DNA of 64,000 nucleotides from Seison nebaliae (taxonomy: Eukaryota; Rotifera; Pararotatoria; Seisonacea; Seisonidae): positions 1 to 64,000 of the forward strand of contig JALJEE010002055.1 of the NCBI GenBank assembly GCA_023231475.1. Reading direction: 5' to 3'. Numbering within the stretch: the stretch's first letter is position 1; each line of letters opens with the position of its first letter. The translations under genes and the position numbers were made by a program. Positions 39,390 to 49,805 of this stretch are shown here, in pieces. The notes beneath the pieces are model-generated. The model made no database searches. It was given only the letters and a program-made list of their open reading frames with translations, and had not been told where the DNA came from.

Positions 39390-41448
39390 TCACAGATAAG
39401 TGTCAGTCATTGAACCGTCGAACGGTGATAATTCTTTCAATGTGAATTGTTCAGTCGCGTACGCGCTAACGGTGAATAGACCGATATGATTTGGTTGGAA
39501 AGTCGAAGGTATCAAAACATATTTCCCACCACTCAACTTGAATCGATCTGTTATTTGTGGATAGTTGATGAAAGTGCCAGACGAGCCGATTTCCTTCGTC
39601 GAACTTAAGAAACCTCCTCCGAGACGAGTGGAAAAATCGGACGGTACCTAAAACGAAAATTTCACAATTTCCACAATTTCCACAATTTTCGCCCAGCATA
39701 AAATTCAAACTTGATAGAGTAGAAATCCGATTTGTTTCAGCCCAACACTATAATTGGACAAATGTCTCTCTTGCGTCAATGAGATAATGAGGATCGTTTC
39801 ACGTTCATCTAATTAACATTTCAGGGAATTAATGAGATATTTTCATAAGTTGATATTGGAAAAATTTCAACTTTCCTCCATTCGAATTTCAAATAAAAAT
39901 TGAGGATTTGTTACAAATCGATTCATATCGTTGCGACAACCGCCAGCGGAAACATCCGTTTCCCATCGACTCATCAGGAATCTCATCGATCGATGGGAGT
40001 CAGTTCTGCCGTCTTTATCGAAATCAGGATTGATGGTACAAATCGTATATTCGTCGAAGGATTTATTGAAATCTCTATCGCTCATCCAGAAAGCTCCATC
40101 GGCCACTCTCTGTTGAATGAGACTCTCAATTTCTTCCTTCTCGTCATTCCTGATCAATTTCCAATGTTTATCACTACAGATAAAATTGGAAATAGAATTT
40201 TAAAATTTTAAAGTTTCACAGTTTTAAACTTGTCACTCCAATCGCCTTTCCATTCCGTTTTATTCGCCCACGGATTCCTCACACATACCAACACACACGT
40301 CTTATTACTCAGATGAACGTTATGGACGTGGAGAATTGTATAAGCATGACCGGCCACTAGACCGTTCGATAAAACGGATTCACCTCTCGATTTCTTGTTT
40401 GTAACGGAGGCGGTGACGAATGCACCGTCATCAAGTGAATTCCTTAAAATTTCCACTTCTTTCGAATCATGTCGTTCCGTCAATCCCCCACTCAAATGGA
40501 CGAGAGCCGTCATCGATAATCCCCCAACGATATTCGCATATGATCCATATAATCTGATTAGGAAAATTTTAAAATTATTTCAAATGATATTTTATCGAAT
40601 TATTTATTAAATGAAATTATTGAAAAAAAATTTAAACTTCGCATACGCTTTCTCGATGTAACTGATCCAGAACTCATCATTTCCTCTCGCATAAATTAAT
40701 CGACCGTTCTTTGATGGTAAACGATCGTCGATCACCACCGAATGCCATTTACCATAAATCCAGAAATGAACGATGATTATTCCACGATAACCAGAACCGT
40801 ATAATGGTTGATCGAAAGGAAGAACTTTAGTGAGAATTTGTTCTTCGCGCGCAATCGCTGCACAAGCGGAAATTAACCAACAATCCCCGAGATTTCCTTG
40901 TATTACGTCGGAAGGATTGATACCGTCAACGATCAATTTCGGTTGTTCAATCACTTGCTACTAATGTGAAGAGGTAATGAAAGGAGAGAGAGAGAGAGAG
41001 AGAAGTGATTAACTGATGGTCGAATCCATTCGACATTTGAATTCCGATTATTCGTATTTAATAAACGATCATTTGGAACGAATTGTGGATCGACGAATAA
41101 ACCATCAGAATCGAGATTATCCTTCAAATTCTTCTCAATGAACAATTTGTCCTCGTCACACAGACTACCAGATATTGATTCGAATTTAATGACGTCATTA
41201 TCATTCACCAGATCGATGGGCTCTCTCGATATTTCAAAATCATCATCCGGTTGTTTGATGGTTATATTATTGGTGTTGTCATGACGACCATCATATTTCG
41301 GTTTGTTATCTATCGTCTTTTTCGGCCATTCCGGAATAATTCCTTCAATGGCCTTTATCGGATTGATGGTGTATCGACCACCGTTTGGTGATGTTCGGTT
41401 ATTCCGACCACCTAGAACTCCCAACAACACCTTACAAATACAATTCAT
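39390..41448 (-). CDS. Calpain cysteine protease lacking the penta-EF-hand domain
   Basis: Six exons on the minus strand: 41448-41014, 40957-40638, 40553-40230, 40173-39872, 39808-39711, 39647-39390, joining in phase to about 578 residues; introns are 56-84 nt and all start GTT. An N-terminal extension of about 110 residues precedes the calpain opening (GLFVDPQFVPND, VEWIRP). The triad is complete: Cys171 in QGNLGDCWLISA, His321 in NGLVAGHAYTI, Asn345 in VRNPWANKTEW. Other family marks are NDEFWISYIEKAYAK, DGAFWMSDRDF and SAGGCRND. The C2-like CBSW domain follows (GTFINYPQITDRFKL, YVLIPSTFQPN). The protein stops 16-30 residues later, so there is no calmodulin-like domain and this is an atypical calpain. 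Calcium-dependent limited proteolysis in the cytosol is expected from the family. Confidence 0.93.
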
Positions 41449-42188
41449 TCAATTTATTTTAAATTTATGAAAACTTCCTTAAACCGATTGGAAAACAATC
41501 AATGGAATTTCTCTGCTTATAGAGAGCTTATTCTCGCTACCATGGAAGCATATACAGACACCGTCGTATTGACGATACGACATATGTCCATGTCGCATAA
41601 CTTTCCTTCTGATTCCAATATTTTCCAGAAAGTAACTACATGTTTAATTTTGTAGTCAATGGAATTGACCTTGACCATCAAATAACATTCCTTCTTCCAA
41701 TTTAATCAATATCGATCTCTTATATTTCTGTTTTTATTACCATTTTTTCTTTCAAGTTTTACGATAAAATTTTAATGAACACAAAAAATTTATTTTTCAA
41801 AAAAAAATTCATTATCAAATTCTAAACTCATCAAATAGCAAAATTAATCCATTTCATCCATCTGATATCAATTCCTGAAAATCGGTGCACTTTTCGTGCA
41901 AACAGAATGAACGATAAATTTATTCAATCCTTTCGATTATTCTCGTTGAGTATATGGAGAGTAGTAATCGAACGGAATTCGAACGGAAAGAAATGAGAGA
42001 AAACATAGAAAAGTGACGATCGAGACTTGGGTTTATTCCATGACAAAAAAATCTACAAAAAACATAATGACAGAAAGAAGACAAAAGGACAATTGGAATT
42101 GAATTCTCTAGTCTCATATCGACGAGAAGTAAGTGCAAGTTCGATAAAATTAAAATTTAAGAAAAAAATGAGAAATTTGAAGAGGAAA
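41449..42188. other. Spacer upstream of calpain
   Basis: About 740 nt of AT-rich sequence that should hold the calpain promoter and perhaps the 3' UTR of the cyclin transcript. A minus-strand AATAAA lies at about 42030. No gene seen. Confidence 0.4.
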
Positions 42189-42353
42189 CTATAATTTGAT
42201 AAATTCTCTGTTGGCGACATATGAGTAAAAAGTTGTTTTCGTGAAGATTTTTTTCTTCCTCCTTTCAACCAATTCATTCAACACTAAATCCTCCACAAAT
42301 TGGTCGATTATTGTATTTCCATATTCAAAAATAATTTTCCCACTTCCAAGAAA
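42189..42353 (-). other. Exon-like frame downstream of the cyclin, possible alternative last exon
   Basis: On the minus strand a T-rich tract ending TTTCAG is followed by 54 codons and a TAG. The encoded piece includes NTIIDQFVEDLVLNELVERR and reads like ordinary protein. A donor inside the last cyclin exon (GTACAG, phase 0) would join to it in frame, but the normal cyclin end fits the family better and GTACAG breaks this locus's GTT rule. It may be an alternative cyclin end, an exon of a separate gene, or chance. Confidence 0.3.
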
Positions 42354-42381
42354 CTGAAAGAATATGAAATCAATTTCGTCA

Positions 42382-43440
42382 TTAAAATTCCAACCGTGAA
42401 TCACAGAACTTCTGTACGATATTCTTTAGACGTGGATGATGTTTTCCCAATGGTAATTCGCGTTTGATTTTTAAATGTGCCTCTTTCACATTCTCAAATT
42501 TATATCCGGTAATTAACGTCATATTCATTCGACTCTGAAAAATCATTTTAAATAAAATTAAATTAAAATAATAAAAATTAACCCAGAGATGTGTCTCGTT
42601 GTATAAAGTACAGGCGAAATAAATGGTGGCGGCTGTCAACATTCCTGAATCGATCGAGTAATAAGCCTCGCCATTTCCCATCAGATATTCGAGAACAAAT
42701 CGAATGAGAAATTCGATTTTTCTTGGAATCGGCACAGGCGATTTCTTTAGGTAATATTTCATGAAGAATAATGGTGTGATAACTGCCGTTTTGAAATCGA
42801 TTTCTTTCAAAATCGAAATTTCCATTTGACAAATCTAAAAAATTTTCAAATTTTAAATTTCCGTTTAATTATCATAAAATGGTAAAGTAACTTGAGAAGC
42901 GTCGTATGATTTTTCGGTAACGAAGATACAATCGGACATTTCTGGTGGATAGATTTCTTCGTATTTTCTGTAAAAAAGAAAAATGATAAAAATTGAATAT
43001 GGAAATTAAAGGAATATTAACGCTGCAATGAGAATGCATGCGATCGCCAATAATTGTAATTTGTTCTTGGGAATTTCTCGTTTTGACAAATATCGATCGG
43101 CATATGCCACCGCCAAATAAGCGACTTCGGTGTGCATAGAATATTCGTCGCACACTTCCACGATCCAATCTACGATAGTCATTCGATAACGATGAGGAGT
43201 ACGATCGTTCACTGGTATCATGGACGTTTTTGCTAGTTGTTGTTGTACTCGCAACATATCGAACTCGTAATAACCATAACCCATCGTGATGATGTTGTCA
43301 GGTGAATATTGAACGATATTTTTAAATTTTTCATTCTCTTTCACTTCTATCTCATTATCATCTGAACTGGATTGACGAATGTCTTGAATACCTTTCATAT
43401 TGGACGTGCTTTGTCCCTGCTCCTTTGGCATCAACATCAT
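42382..43440 (-). CDS. A/B-type cyclin with a short N-terminus
   Basis: Four exons on the minus strand: 43440-43022, 42967-42892, 42834-42583, 42534-42382; about 299 residues; introns of 54, 57 and 48 nt start GTT. The cyclin box is clear: HRYRMTIVDWIVEVCDEY, LAVAYADRYLS, LLAIACILIAAKYEEIYPPE, then CQMEISILKEIDF and the second fold (FFMKYYLKKS, GMLTAATIYFACTLYN). This is the A/B group, which activates CDK1/2 in S or M phase. Only about 75 residues precede the cyclin box and I see no RxxL destruction box there, whereas typical A and B cyclins have one. Two start codons lie in tandem at 43440 and 43437. A different cyclin class cannot be excluded. Confidence 0.88.
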
Positions 43441-44448
43441 CAGGAATTTAATTGGTGGGTGAAATGATAATGTCTGTATACTCTAAATATGAGGAGTGAT
43501 CCTTCAATTCTGGGGAGAAGCGAAACAAATTAGTTTTTTTTTTATTCTTAAACTAAAATTTATTTTCTCCTACTTTAAACGATCCACACTCATATTCAAC
43601 TTTTGACAGATTCTATTCAAAAGTTTTATATTAGTCCAGTCAACTGTACTGTGTACTCTCAAGTCTCTTGCAGAGCTTAAGAGATCAAAGCTAAAAATCA
43701 AAAACGTTTCCACACGGCCCACAAACCATCTCAACCAAATTCTCATTGTGATACTTCCCCAATGTCTCTCGTCATTTTTCCTTTTAAAAATTTTAGCTCA
43801 TACATATCTCTTTCGCTGATCATCTCAATGTTCGAATACATTCGATCCGTGCAAATTATTTTTACAGTAACTTCAAAAATGACAACAGGATCAAAGAGAA
43901 CTCCGAAATATGTATTAATTTCCATATTTACGCCTCTCAACATTTTACATGCCTTGTTATTTTTAAAGTTTAAATACAATTTTTTTTAATGTTCAAAAAA
44001 TTTTTTTTTATGCTGAAAAAATTTTTTTTTTAACTTACTTTTTCTTTAAATAATAATGTAATTTTTCCATTTTTCTCTTTGTTTTCCAATGAAATTTACT
44101 TTAACTTAACAATTATTTTCCTTTCAATAAAAATGAAATTTATCATTTTTTTCTCCCTTTAAAATGAAAATTAAATTTTTAAATTCTTTTCCTTAAAAAA
44201 GATATTTTATCTAATCTCTAATCAAAAATTCACTACAAATTTCAATAATTTACCTTTAAATTTAATGATAAAAGAAGTGATGATGGTCAAAGTGAAAATA
44301 AGAAATAAATAGGCAACATAAAATAATAAAATTAATTGTTTGACCCGTTACCATGGAGATGTGGATAGTGGTTGTTGATAAAATAATAGAAGAGAGTTGA
44401 AGCGCAATAAAAAATAAAAATTTTTAGAACATATCGAACTGGTGGGTT
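43441..44448. other. Divergent spacer between cyclin (-) and CFAP92-like gene (+)
   Basis: About 1 kb of very AT-rich DNA with long A and T runs, lying between two genes that point away from each other, so it should hold both promoters. No gene or clear motif seen. Confidence 0.4.
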
Positions 44449-47400
44449 ATGAGTGAGGGATCGGCCAACAGTCTCTCCAACCGAGTCAATGGCGAATTGG
44501 ATGAGGAGTCGATGGGAATCGATCCCTTGTCCACCGATAATATTGAGCTACTTCTTAATTTCACGTTCGGTGTAAGAATTAGTTGGAATTTATTCGAATT
44601 ATTCTCAACACTTTTCATCTCATATAGGCGAAGAAGCTTTACAAGTACTTACATCCTCCAATATTAATGAGAAGAGTATTGTGGAGACGAAACCATTAGT
44701 TATTCCATATCATCTCCATTTCTCACATCCTTCTTCCATCTCAGGCTTTTCTCCATGTCGAATATTCTTTGTGTGATCGTCCCGAAGAGAATCCGTACCA
44801 AAGTGAAAATGAGAAGATTTTGGACGGACCGGACGATTGTACTAAGACTACATTAACCGGTAATATGGATATTATCGTGTTACTCGGAGCCGTCAAAATC
44901 ATTTGTCTTGATGGTAATTCTCGTTTGTGTTCGACGTATGTCGAATCGGCAACGAGAACTTTGTGGTTCACATTCAATCTCCAACATGTTCTCAGTCGAT
45001 CAGATAAATTATTACTAAAATTATTCAAATACGATATCGTAGCACGATTCTGGTTAGATAAGGAATTCTGCAATGGTAAAAATCGGAACGATAAATTCAT
45101 CAAACTCATCAGTAGAACAAGTTGATTGATTTGTTCATTTCGAATTAAAAAAAAAAAAAATTTTTTTCATAGAATTGAAAGACGATGCGATTATGATGCA
45201 GAAATTAGTCAAACAAGAATTATTGAAATTTAAAAAAACGTTGATCGCTTCGTGGCAATTAAATCGTCCACTTCCCATGAATATCATCACGAAAGATTCG
45301 TTCGATTCAGATGATGATATTGACGAATTTAAAACAATTCAAATGGAACAACCGACAATCGTCAAATCGCCATCACCACCAATACCGGACGAATTGAGTG
45401 ACATTCAAATACCAGAGAGTGAGAAAATAAAACTTCGATCTGTCCGTCAGAAACGGGAAATGAACGATCGTATGGAAATGCTGAAACGAACCGGTTCTTG
45501 TAGTATGCGTATATCGTTGGAGGAATTGTTTGGGCGTTAGTTGAAAAGCGTTTTTTCGTAATAAAATATCTCATCGTTCTCTCATCTTCTCCTTCTCCAT
45601 TTCATTTCATGAAGCTAAAAACGAATTGATATTTAAGAGATTATCGAAACCGGTGGGTGTATTGGAAGATTTATTCATGTCGTTAGAAGTACAGAAAGGA
45701 CCGTTTTTAACGGACGAACAAATCATCAAATGGAAACCGATGTCATTCCATATAAAAACCATCAGTGACTTACCATATGATTCGATGTGGACGTTCGACC
45801 ACTTGAATGAGATGTGTCTTCCATTGTTCATTTCTTATCGAATTCTCCCCAACACTCCACTCCATTACACGAGAGGATTCCCCCACAAACACTCGATCGG
45901 CATTGATGATTTCCATGTGATACTTCTAGGAGAGGAAGATAATTTGAAAGTTCTCGAATTGTTGATGTCGAACGAATTACATTTGACCGTTCATAATCGT
46001 GAATTGAAGCCGGAGACTTACAAGAAATTATCACCGAAAATGTTCGGTGAAGGGAAATGGGATTCGGAAATTCAAATTAATCATCTTTTCAATTCAGAGT
46101 TGCTGGTGGAGAATGCGTTCGATTTGTTAAGGAAACCGCCAAAATCACCCGTTGGTATTTGTCAAGTCAATCTCACTCCAATCATTATGGAGACTACTCG
46201 ATTATCATTGAGATTGAATGTGCGAAGTGAGAAAGCGATGGAAAAAGGTTTCAAATCGAAACCGCGAACGCTCATGGAGAAATGGAAATCTAAAACGGAA
46301 GATAATGAAATTTGGCGATTACCGAAATATGTGAATGAGAATGATGCGGATGAAGGAATTCGATTGAGTTCGTTGAAGAATGTGGAGAAGATATTGCCGA
46401 AAGGACCGAATTGGATCGATTGTGACACCACCGTCAATATGGTGGTTCGCACTCATCGCCCACTCGTTAATGAGATGGAATACACGAACTTATTAAGAAA
46501 AGACGAAGAGACATTTGGTCGATTGATCTTTATTTGTTACTCAACGGAAATTCCGTCGTTAATCGATCAGATTCAAGTGAGTGTTCGCAATATCAATGCG
46601 ACGGCATTAAACCTCCATCATTTATCCCAGCCCATCATTCAAATCGCTCTCAGTATGTACAAATTGACGGAGAAACAATACGGAGAGAATTTGGATATCA
46701 TAAACGGTTTCTATTTATTTGACGGTGAGAAACATGTGATGGTTCTCGAGGGTTTACGTGAGGCCGGTCTCAGACTCCTTTACGAATGGTTGTCCAAACC
46801 AGATTATTATAGTTCGTCAATCCAAATACTTTATTCTCACGAATTACATTTCAGTCAGCGACTTTACCAAAAATTAGATGTGGATCTCCTACGCATTAAA
46901 TTGATGAGACCGTTAGATTTGTTGATGAAACAACCGGATTTATTCAGTCGTAATGCACGTCCACAAAAAGCCTTTGATGCATTACAGAAAATTTATTCAA
47001 TGCTCCAATTCAACTCGACGAAACCGATGAGACATTCGGAAACTTATCCTACAATCGAAGAATTGCGACAACTCGTACGATATTATGGAACTGTTCAAAC
47101 GTTCGAAGACATCGAAGCAACCAAACTCCAAGAGAGACAAGGAAACAGAACGTCGATCTTTAACGATCAAGAAATGACCTCACAATCCGTCACGAAAATG
47201 AGTCGGGGCAAACAAGCCAAAGTGCAAATGGAGAGGACAATTCATCGAGACTTTCTTCGAAGACGAGCCGGTCATTCGGGTAGAAAGGAATTGAATTCCG
47301 TCAAGAAATCCATTGCCCCACCGATTCGCATCGAATCGGCGTCAGTAAATGAAAAAGATAAAAATTCGACTATTAAAGGAATTCTGGTTCGTACGACAAC

Positions 47401-48148
47401 GGTTGATATGAATGCTGAATAAATTTCTTCATTCCATCTTAAAAATTTCTTATTTTTTTTTTTTTAATTTTTTTAAATTTTTTAGTTTTATTTTAATTTT
47501 TTAACTTTTAATTTATAGTTCGAAGGTGAAGGATTATATGAGAGGAGTGGAACGTTAAACGGAACGATAATTGTTGATGATGATGGTTGTGTGTTGGGAG
47601 ATAAACCGAAGGAGAAGTTACGTCCAATCTTCAAGAAAAGATGGAGATGTCACAAAGGTGTGATTGTTTACGGTCATAAAACTGAGGTGGAAAGTAATCG
47701 TCCAGACCTTCTCCCAACCGATCTCCGTCTCGAACAATTGAGAAAGGTTAAAAAGTTTCTTTATAATAAAATAAATAAAATTTTCTCGATATTATTCTCC
47801 TCAAAATTCCATTCTCAATCACCATGAGAGGATGAGTAAGTGATGTTTATTTTAATTGTACATCCGATTAATTTGTCCATTCCTTCCTATTATTAGTCTT
47901 CCTTTTGTCCTCTTCATTAAGTTCGTTTATTCTACAATTCTTCTTAGCCATGGACGGAACGGGAATTGTTCCGAAATAAATTCATACCAAGTTTAGAAGA
48001 ACGACGCGACTATCCGTTTGAGGAGAAAGAGAAAGACATTCAGAGATATTTTCGTTGTCGACCAACCCTACCAGATAACAGACGACTCTTTCACGTCTAT
48101 TCCCGAAGTTATTCTAACGACGTTTATACGATGAATAGTCGTTTGTGA
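44449..48148 (+). CDS. Probable cilia/flagella-associated protein, CFAP92 (KIAA1257)-like
   Basis: Seven exons: 44449-44569, 44628-44698, 44745-45120, 45173-45535, 45615-47386, 47519-47746, 47948-48148; about 1043 residues. The phase fits at every junction. The first intron is the only one in the window that starts GTG rather than GTT. The N-terminal third has a beta-rich module (MDIIVLLGAVKII to LWFTFNLQHVLSR) that reminds me of the DUF4550 region of CFAP92. Later parts include GKWDSEIQINHLFNSELL, CQVNLTPI, GRLIFICYSTEIPS, HVMVLEGLREAGLRLLYEW and, near the end, CHKGVIVYGHKTEVE. The family call is from memory of these patterns and is tentative; it is certainly a multi-exon gene. If right, it acts in motile cilia or sperm flagella. 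AATAAA at 48233 separates it from the next gene. Confidence 0.75.
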
Positions 48149-48232
48149 TTTGGAGAATGGCAGTTCATCCGGAAATTCGCTGAGAAAATTTTTTAGGAAA
48201 TCTTTCAAATTTTCCAATTTCTTTTTCCCCTA

Positions 48233-48238
48233 AATAAA
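48233..48238 (+). terminator. AATAAA polyadenylation signal of the CFAP92-like gene
   Basis: 85 nt after the stop and before the next start codon at 48421, supporting two separate genes here. Confidence 0.5.
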
Positions 48239-48420
48239 TTATCTTATACGACTCTTAAAAATTTCGTATGGTTAATAGATTTGGAAAGATGGTTTTTTTT
48301 GGGAAATGTGAATTGGAAATAAATATGATGGTTAAATGTGGTAGTTCGAATGAAAGTTGAAAGGATTTTCATTTTATTCATTTCAGTTTAGTTCGAGCAC
48401 ATTCTCTTTCTTCTACGTAA

Positions 48421-49524
48421 ATGGATTACGGTCTCACAGAAAAATGGAAATCCCCTTGTGATCGATTAGTGAAACGAGATCCCAATCGTTATCTCCCCCA
48501 TAATCGACGATTGATTTATGAATTCTTTCAGATGCCAATGTTTATAGTTCTCTCACGAAGAAGATTGCCGCTCTGAATAAAGTGCGGAAAGATAATGAGG
48601 ACACTGAAGAAGAGGAACCATTTCCATCATTTCCCAATTTTCCTGATCAGATGGAAGATCTGAATCCATGTAACGTACCGATAACGAAAGCCGATACGAT
48701 GGATGTTAATATTATTATTATTTAATATTATTTAATATTAAATTTTAGGTGAATGTTAAATTCGGTGCCGATATTCATACCATTCGTACCGGTCAACATG
48801 ACGTGGAGAAAATTGCCGATTTGATGTTACATATCAAACGATTGACTGGTGTCAACGTTTGTGATCAACGTTTATATTATAGAGGAGAGATTTTGTCAGA
48901 TACACCGGAAAAGACATTAACCGACTACAAAATTAAACACAACGCCATGTTGAGATTGGGCGGTTGTAAGGGCTACAGTTGCTCCGCCAGTTGTTGCTAC
49001 GAAGACTCGGCTGAAGTCAATCGGAAATACGAGGGAATAGTGAGCGAATTGAAAGAACGTTCCAAATGTGAGAATACGAGAAAGATCGAAGCATTAAGAA
49101 AGAAGATGGAGAAACATCGATTGGCAGAACAACGACGATTATTGGAAGAGAATCAGAATCAATTCGATGAAGATATTACTCCATTGAAACCGATAGAAAT
49201 TCATCATTACAATTATCATAAAGAATTGGCCAATATCAATCGAGAGTTCAATTCGAATTTCAATCCGAACGCCAATAGAGGAAAACAAACCGTTATCGAT
49301 AAGGAACAATTAGCTCTCAACAGGAAATTGGACAATCTCCTTTCGAAAAAACTACCAAAAAGTTTCTTTCAAATTTTTCAAATTTCTCTAATTTCTTTCT
49401 AGTTGGAACGTTGATGAATGACAATTATGTTACAACTGCGACAACTTACGGGAATTTTTCGAATATCAATTATCGTCGAAATGATCGGGGTGAATATGTT
49501 CCATGTGAATGTGAAATGGATTAA
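48421..49524 (+). CDS. Ubiquitin-like-domain protein with coiled coil, family unrecognised
   Basis: Four exons: 48421-48487, 48532-48704, 48749-49361, 49403-49524; about 324 residues; introns of 44, 44 and 41 nt all start GTT. An acidic N-terminal part (EDTEEEEPFPSF) is followed by a ubiquitin-like fold beginning at about residue 81 (VNVKFGADIHTI, IKRLTGVNVCDQRLYYRGEI, LTDYKIKHNAMLRLGG). No di-glycine processing end follows: the chain runs on into a Cys-rich turn (CKGYSCSASCCYED), a charged helix likely to form a coiled coil (about residues 165-210), and a C-terminus reading RGEYVPCECEMD. The domain is therefore an internal adaptor rather than a conjugated modifier. It sits 272 nt behind the CFAP92-like gene on the same strand. 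I do not recognise the whole protein. Confidence 0.8.
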
Positions 49525-49579
49525 AAAGAAAGTTTGAAAATATTTGTCGAAAAAAAACTGTTTTGTTAAATGAATCAAA

Positions 49580-49585
49580 AATAAA
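49580..49585 (+). terminator. AATAAA polyadenylation signal of the ubiquitin-like gene
   Basis: 56 nt past the stop. A second AATAAA at 49756-49761 would bring the transcript to within about 50 nt of the converging gene's stop codon at 49806. Confidence 0.5.
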
Positions 49586-49805
49586 ATATTCGTTCTCATT
49601 CTCTTCCCCTGAATTTATTCAATTTCTAAGAAATTTCAAAAAATTTCTTTTTTTTTTCGGAGGAAAATATTCAAATTGTTCAACATCTACAAATTTATAT
49701 ACAACACCCGAAACAAGTTCGAGGGGAGAAAGTAAAATGTATTGAAAATGAACCGAATAAAAATGAAATAGAGTAAATGAAATGTTCTCAAACTGAGAAT
49801 TCAAC

